A stretch of DNA of 64,000 bases from Bacteroidales bacterium UBA5072 (lineage in GTDB: Bacteria; Bacteroidota; Bacteroidia; Bacteroidales; UBA10428): the NCBI GenBank assembly GCA_002415855.1, contig DIAS01000015.1:45020-109019 (forward strand), written 5' to 3'. The notes under the pieces are model-generated. The model made no database searches. It saw only the letters and a list, made by a program, of their open reading frames with translations, and was not told where the DNA came from. Below, piece by piece: positions 61,209-64,000 of this stretch (its first letter is position 1; the number at the start of each line of letters is the position of its first letter). A program made the position numbers and the translations under genes.

Positions 61209-61563
61209 AAGGGGTTGATGTTTCTGCGGTCATGCTGCAATTACCGCTGAATTTTGCACCTGGCTCAATGGCTAATCTGCGGGTCACAATATCTCCGGTG
61301 AGGGATGAAGTAGCTTTCAAAGTCAGTAATTCCGAAACACTGATCTTGCCTTCCACCTTTCCTTCAACCACTGAGTTTTTACATACGATCTCACCTTTTA
61401 CGGATCCGGTTTCTCCGATGACCACCTTGCCTTTTGTCTTGAGGTTACCCGTAAGTGCTCCGTCAAAGCGGATGTCACTGTTGGTGGAAACGTCGCCGTT
61501 TATTTCCGTACCAACCCCAATTTGGTTGATAACGTTGTTTTCAGTCTCGATAATTTTAGCCAT
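61156..61563 (-). CDS. Bactofilin (polymer-forming cytoskeletal protein)
   Basis: A 135-residue bactofilin. A DUF583-type beta-helix is visible as short repeats around residues 20-110 (NQIGVGTEINGDVSTNSDIR, GALTGNLKTKGKVVIGETGS, VKGEIVCKNSVVEGKVEGKI). The C-terminal tail is disordered and rich in Lys, Glu and Pro. Bactofilins form filaments that scaffold envelope enzymes. It opens the partial ATP synthase operon. Confidence 0.92.
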   Translation of the reverse strand: MAKIIETENNVINQIGVGTEINGDVSTNSDIRFDGALTGNLKTKGKVVIGETGSVKGEIVCKNSVVEGKVEGKISVSELLTLKATSSLTGDIVTRRLAIEPGAKFSGNCSMTAETSTPYAGKETEKPGEDSKKPK

Positions 61564-61749
61564 GAATAACTGTTTTTAAATGAGATAATGAAAAGAACAA
61601 GCTCCGGCAGGCATTTGCAGACATAACCAGTATCCAACAAGTCACCGCAATGAACTCCTCCCAAATGCCGGCTGAGGAAACCGTCTTTTCAACAAATATA
61701 AGCATTACGATAGAAAATGCCTACTATCAGTAACGCAAAAAAAGATATT

Positions 61750-62748
61750 TTATTTCGGATCGTATGCCCACTTCAGGTATATGGAACCCCAGGTAAATCC
61801 GGCTCCGAAGGAAGCTAAGATGATGTTATCGCCTTTTTTCAGTTGTTTCTCATATTCCCAAAGGCACAAGGGTATGGTTGCGGCAGTGGTGTTGCCGAAC
61901 TTCTCGATGTTGATCATTACCTGGTCCCTGTTGATTTCCATGCGGCGGGCCGTGGCTTCGATGATGCGCATATTGGCCTGGTGGGGAACCAGGAACTTTA
62001 TATCATCGTGGGTAAGGTTGTTACGTTCCATGATCTCCACAGATACATCTGCCATCTTGGAAACTGCCATCTTAAATACTGCCTGGCCTTCCTGGAAGAT
62101 ATAATGTTGTCTGGCATCAATGGTTTCATGCGTAGGAGGATGAAGCGATCCGCCTGCATGCATGTGCAGGTGTTTGGCCCCGGAACCATCTACGGCAAGG
62201 ATCGAATCCATGATCCCGATCCCGTCAGCGGCAGGCTCCAGTAAAACAGCCGCAGCGCCATCGCCAAAAAGGGGACAGGTAGCCCGGTCTTCATAGTCGA
62301 CAATGGCCGACATCATGTCGGCACCCGCCACGATCACCTTCTGATAGGCTCCGGATTCAATGTATCTCCTGCCGGTCTCCAATCCGAAAACAAAGCCTGA
62401 ACAGGCTGCGCCTATGTCAAAACTGAACGCATTGGCGAGACCCGCTTTGTCGCTTACAATATTGGCTGTTGCCGGGAAATGCATATCGGGAGTGACGGTG
62501 CAGCAGATCAGCAACTGAACATCCAGGGGGTCGGTAGCTGTCTTTGCCAGCAATTCTTTTACCGCCTTGGCGGCCATGTATGAGGTAGCCCTCCCCTTTT
62601 CCTTCAAGATTCTTCTTTCTTTGATACCGATTCGTTGCATGATCCATTCGTCGCTGGTATCCACCATCCTGCTCAATTCTTCATTATTGAGTATGTAAGA
62701 GGGTACATAACCACCGACACCGGTAATTGCTGCTGTTATTCGGGACAT
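61750..62748 (-). CDS. fabH: 3-oxoacyl-ACP synthase III (FabH)
   Basis: Starts fatty-acid chains by condensing acyl-CoA with malonyl-ACP. The 332-residue protein has the catalytic triad: Cys116 in DIGAACSGFVFGLE, His in VPHQANMRIIEA and Asn in GNTTAATIPLCL. The start MSRITAAITGVGGYVPSYIL is typical. It overlaps the end of plsX by 13 nt. Related beta-ketoacyl synthase III enzymes that make other acyl primers cannot be ruled out. Confidence 0.95.
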   Translation of the reverse strand: MSRITAAITGVGGYVPSYILNNEELSRMVDTSDEWIMQRIGIKERRILKEKGRATSYMAAKAVKELLAKTATDPLDVQLLICCTVTPDMHFPATANIVSDKAGLANAFSFDIGAACSGFVFGLETGRRYIESGAYQKVIVAGADMMSAIVDYEDRATCPLFGDGAAAVLLEPAADGIGIMDSILAVDGSGAKHLHMHAGGSLHPPTHETIDARQHYIFQEGQAVFKMAVSKMADVSVEIMERNNLTHDDIKFLVPHQANMRIIEATARRMEINRDQVMINIEKFGNTTAATIPLCLWEYEKQLKKGDNIILASFGAGFTWGSIYLKWAYDPK

Positions 62749-63686
62749 TCTCTAAAGGCTTCTTTAATTTTTTCGCACAAATTTCCGTTAATTACTTCTG
62801 CGGTATGAAGTATCAGGTTTTTGATGGCAACATCATTTGAAATGCCATGCGCAATCATCACCGGAGCATTGATCCCGAGGATGGGGGTCCCGCCATAATG
62901 GACAAAATTGAACTTTTCAAAAAAATCGTCTACGATCTTACGTTTCCTGATCATGCCGTAAAACGCTTCAGCTTCTTTCAGCATAACATTGCCAACGAAG
63001 CCGTCGCATACCATGATATCTGCCTTGCCGCTGAACAGGTCACTTCCTTCGACATTGCCGACAAAATTGAATAATGCCGAATCCTTCATCAGCTGGTGGG
63101 CTGCCTTGGATACCAGGTTGCCTTTCCCTTCTTCTTCGCCTATGTTAAGCAAACCAACGCGGGGCGAGGCTATATTCAATACCTGCCTGGCATAAATATC
63201 GCCCAGTATGGCGTACTGGTTGAGTTCCTCCTGGTTGCAGTCGGGGTTGATCCCGACATCAAGCAGCAGCATGGGCGTGTCACCCTGCTGGGGAACAACG
63301 GCAGCAATACAGGGGCGAATTACACCAGGAATGGATTTTATCACCTGCATGGCCCCAACCATCATGGCCCCGGTATTCCCCGCACTGGCAAATCCGTCGA
63401 TTTCCCTGTGCGACAGGAGCCTGAATCCCAGTACAACACTGGCGTTCTGCTTTTGGGTGAATGCCCTGGCCGGGTGCTCACCCATTTGGATGAACTCGGT
63501 GGTATGAACGATCTCAAAAACAGACGGATCAAAATTCTTGCGTTTGCAGATAGCCCGGATGGCATTTTCATCGCCGATCAGCACCAGACGTGTTTCTGAA
63601 GGCAGACTTCCGGCAGCCAGAATGGCACCGCCAACTGTGGCCTCCGGAGCATAGTCGCCACCTAAAATGTCAATACCAATTTTCAT
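62736..63686 (-). CDS. plsX: Phosphate acyltransferase PlsX
   Basis: Makes acyl-phosphate from acyl-ACP for phospholipid synthesis. I use ATG 63686 (MKIGIDILGGDYAPEATVGG); the TTG two codons earlier is discounted. The result is 316 residues, the family size. Conserved elements include FASAGNTGAMMVGAM, LLLDVGINPDCNQEELNQYA and CDGFVGNVMLKEAEAF. The order rpmF-plsX-fabH is a widespread fatty-acid operon. Confidence 0.96.
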   Translation of the reverse strand: MKIGIDILGGDYAPEATVGGAILAAGSLPSETRLVLIGDENAIRAICKRKNFDPSVFEIVHTTEFIQMGEHPARAFTQKQNASVVLGFRLLSHREIDGFASAGNTGAMMVGAMQVIKSIPGVIRPCIAAVVPQQGDTPMLLLDVGINPDCNQEELNQYAILGDIYARQVLNIASPRVGLLNIGEEEGKGNLVSKAAHQLMKDSALFNFVGNVEGSDLFSGKADIMVCDGFVGNVMLKEAEAFYGMIRKRKIVDDFFEKFNFVHYGGTPILGINAPVMIAHGISNDVAIKNLILHTAEVINGNLCEKIKEAFRECPE

Positions 63687-63721
63687 GATCAAAAGGGATC
63701 ATTGGATTACCGGACGGTTTA

Positions 63722-63907
63722 TCAGGCAGCTACTTCTTTCTTGATGGCTGGTTTTCCTTTGTAAAAGCCGCATTCGGGACATACCCTGTGATACTGGATA
63801 GCAGCCCCGCAATTCTGACAGGTTCCAAGAGTAGGCACTACGGCCTTGTCATGCGTCCTTCTTTTGTCTCTCCGCTGCTTCGAATGCTTACGTTTCGGAT
63901 TAGGCAT
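63722..63907 (-). CDS. rpmF: Ribosomal protein L32
   Basis: A 61-residue protein with the L32 start MPNPKRKHSKQRRDKRRTHD and a zinc ribbon, CQNCGAAI and CPECGFYKGK. It is 35 nt before the plsX ATG. The usual upstream gene (DUF177/yceD) would lie beyond the window edge. Confidence 0.97.
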   Translation of the reverse strand: MPNPKRKHSKQRRDKRRTHDKAVVPTLGTCQNCGAAIQYHRVCPECGFYKGKPAIKKEVAA

Positions 63908-63920
63908 AATATTTACTTAT

Positions 63921-64000
63921 GAATTATGAATTGTGAATTGTTGTTTTTTGTTGTGTGTTGTGGGTTGTGGGTTGTGGGTTGTATGTTGTATGTTGTATGT
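63921..64000. repeat. Second heptanucleotide-repeat tract, cut by window edge
   Basis: Eleven consecutive 7-nt units in register from 63921 to 63997: GAATTAT, GAATTGT twice, TGTTTTT, TGTTGTG twice, GGTTGTG twice, GGTTGTA, TGTTGTA twice, continuing off the edge. The G-rich part has three GGG runs spaced by TTGT. It lies directly upstream of rpmF on the far side of its start. Confidence 0.88.

Noticed and set aside
61705..61733. Terminator after fabH
   Set aside because: A 9-bp stem with one bulge is present but without a T tract; too weak to list.
63908..63920. Promoter of rpmF
   Set aside because: No -33/-7 pair can be seen between rpmF and the heptad tract; rpmF probably belongs to an operon entering from outside the window or starts within the repeats.

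Overview
The window is a gene-dense stretch of a Bacteroidota chromosome, probably Bacteroidales-like. The evidence is a PorZ-type type IX secretion protein next to recO, a DUF4271 protein next to hemD, PspC/PadR genes, a split ATP synthase operon, and many promoters of the Bacteroidota type (TTG about 19-21 nt upstream of TAnnTTTG). I see no prophage, insertion sequence, integrase or CRISPR array. It reads as ordinary core genome with a few unusual loci.

Layout. 1-3.6 kb: the 3' part of a porZ-like gene, recO, a doubtful small gene and a NUDIX hydrolase. 3.6-12.9 kb: carB faces a divergent operon argR-argG-argH-(proB-like)-proB-proA, with an ARG-box palindrome over the argR start. 12.9-20.5 kb: citrate synthase, then gltB-gltD; the gltB leader has a promoter, a 17-codon leader ORF, an intrinsic terminator and a competing antiterminator. 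Together these regions cover carbon entry, ammonia assimilation, glutamate, arginine, proline and carbamoyl phosphate.

20.5-32.3 kb: a DMT permease, a GH3-family protein, a deoxynucleoside kinase, an adenosine-kinase-like PfkB protein, tRNA-Asn(GUU), a lipoprotein, tRNA-Gln(UUG), a PspC-PadR-PspC operon, a long heptanucleotide-repeat region, dtd, a MazG-like pyrophosphohydrolase, DUF4271-hemD and a small zinc-ribbon protein. 32.3-45.4 kb: an S41 protease, a class IV aminotransferase, a TonB-like protein, a large protease-propeller-barrel protein, rnpA overlapping a histidine kinase, an AsmA-like protein and a hybrid sensor kinase.

45.5-53.8 kb: a barrel protein, an anti-sigma-like protein and an ECF sigma factor. 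Beside them is a separate envelope transport operon: LolA-like protein, two FtsX-type permeases, a LolD-type ATPase and a porin-like barrel. 53.9-61.6 kb: a GT-C glycosyltransferase at the end of an ATP synthase operon (bactofilin, AtpI, unknown membrane protein, a, c, b, delta, alpha, gamma) without beta and epsilon. 61.7-64 kb: fabH, plsX, rpmF, then another heptanucleotide-repeat tract running off the edge.

The best candidates for something undescribed are the diverged glutamate-5-kinase paralogue before proB, the gltB attenuator, the Lol-like transport operon, and the two heptad-repeat regions. All assignments rest on reading sequence and recalling families; no database search was run.
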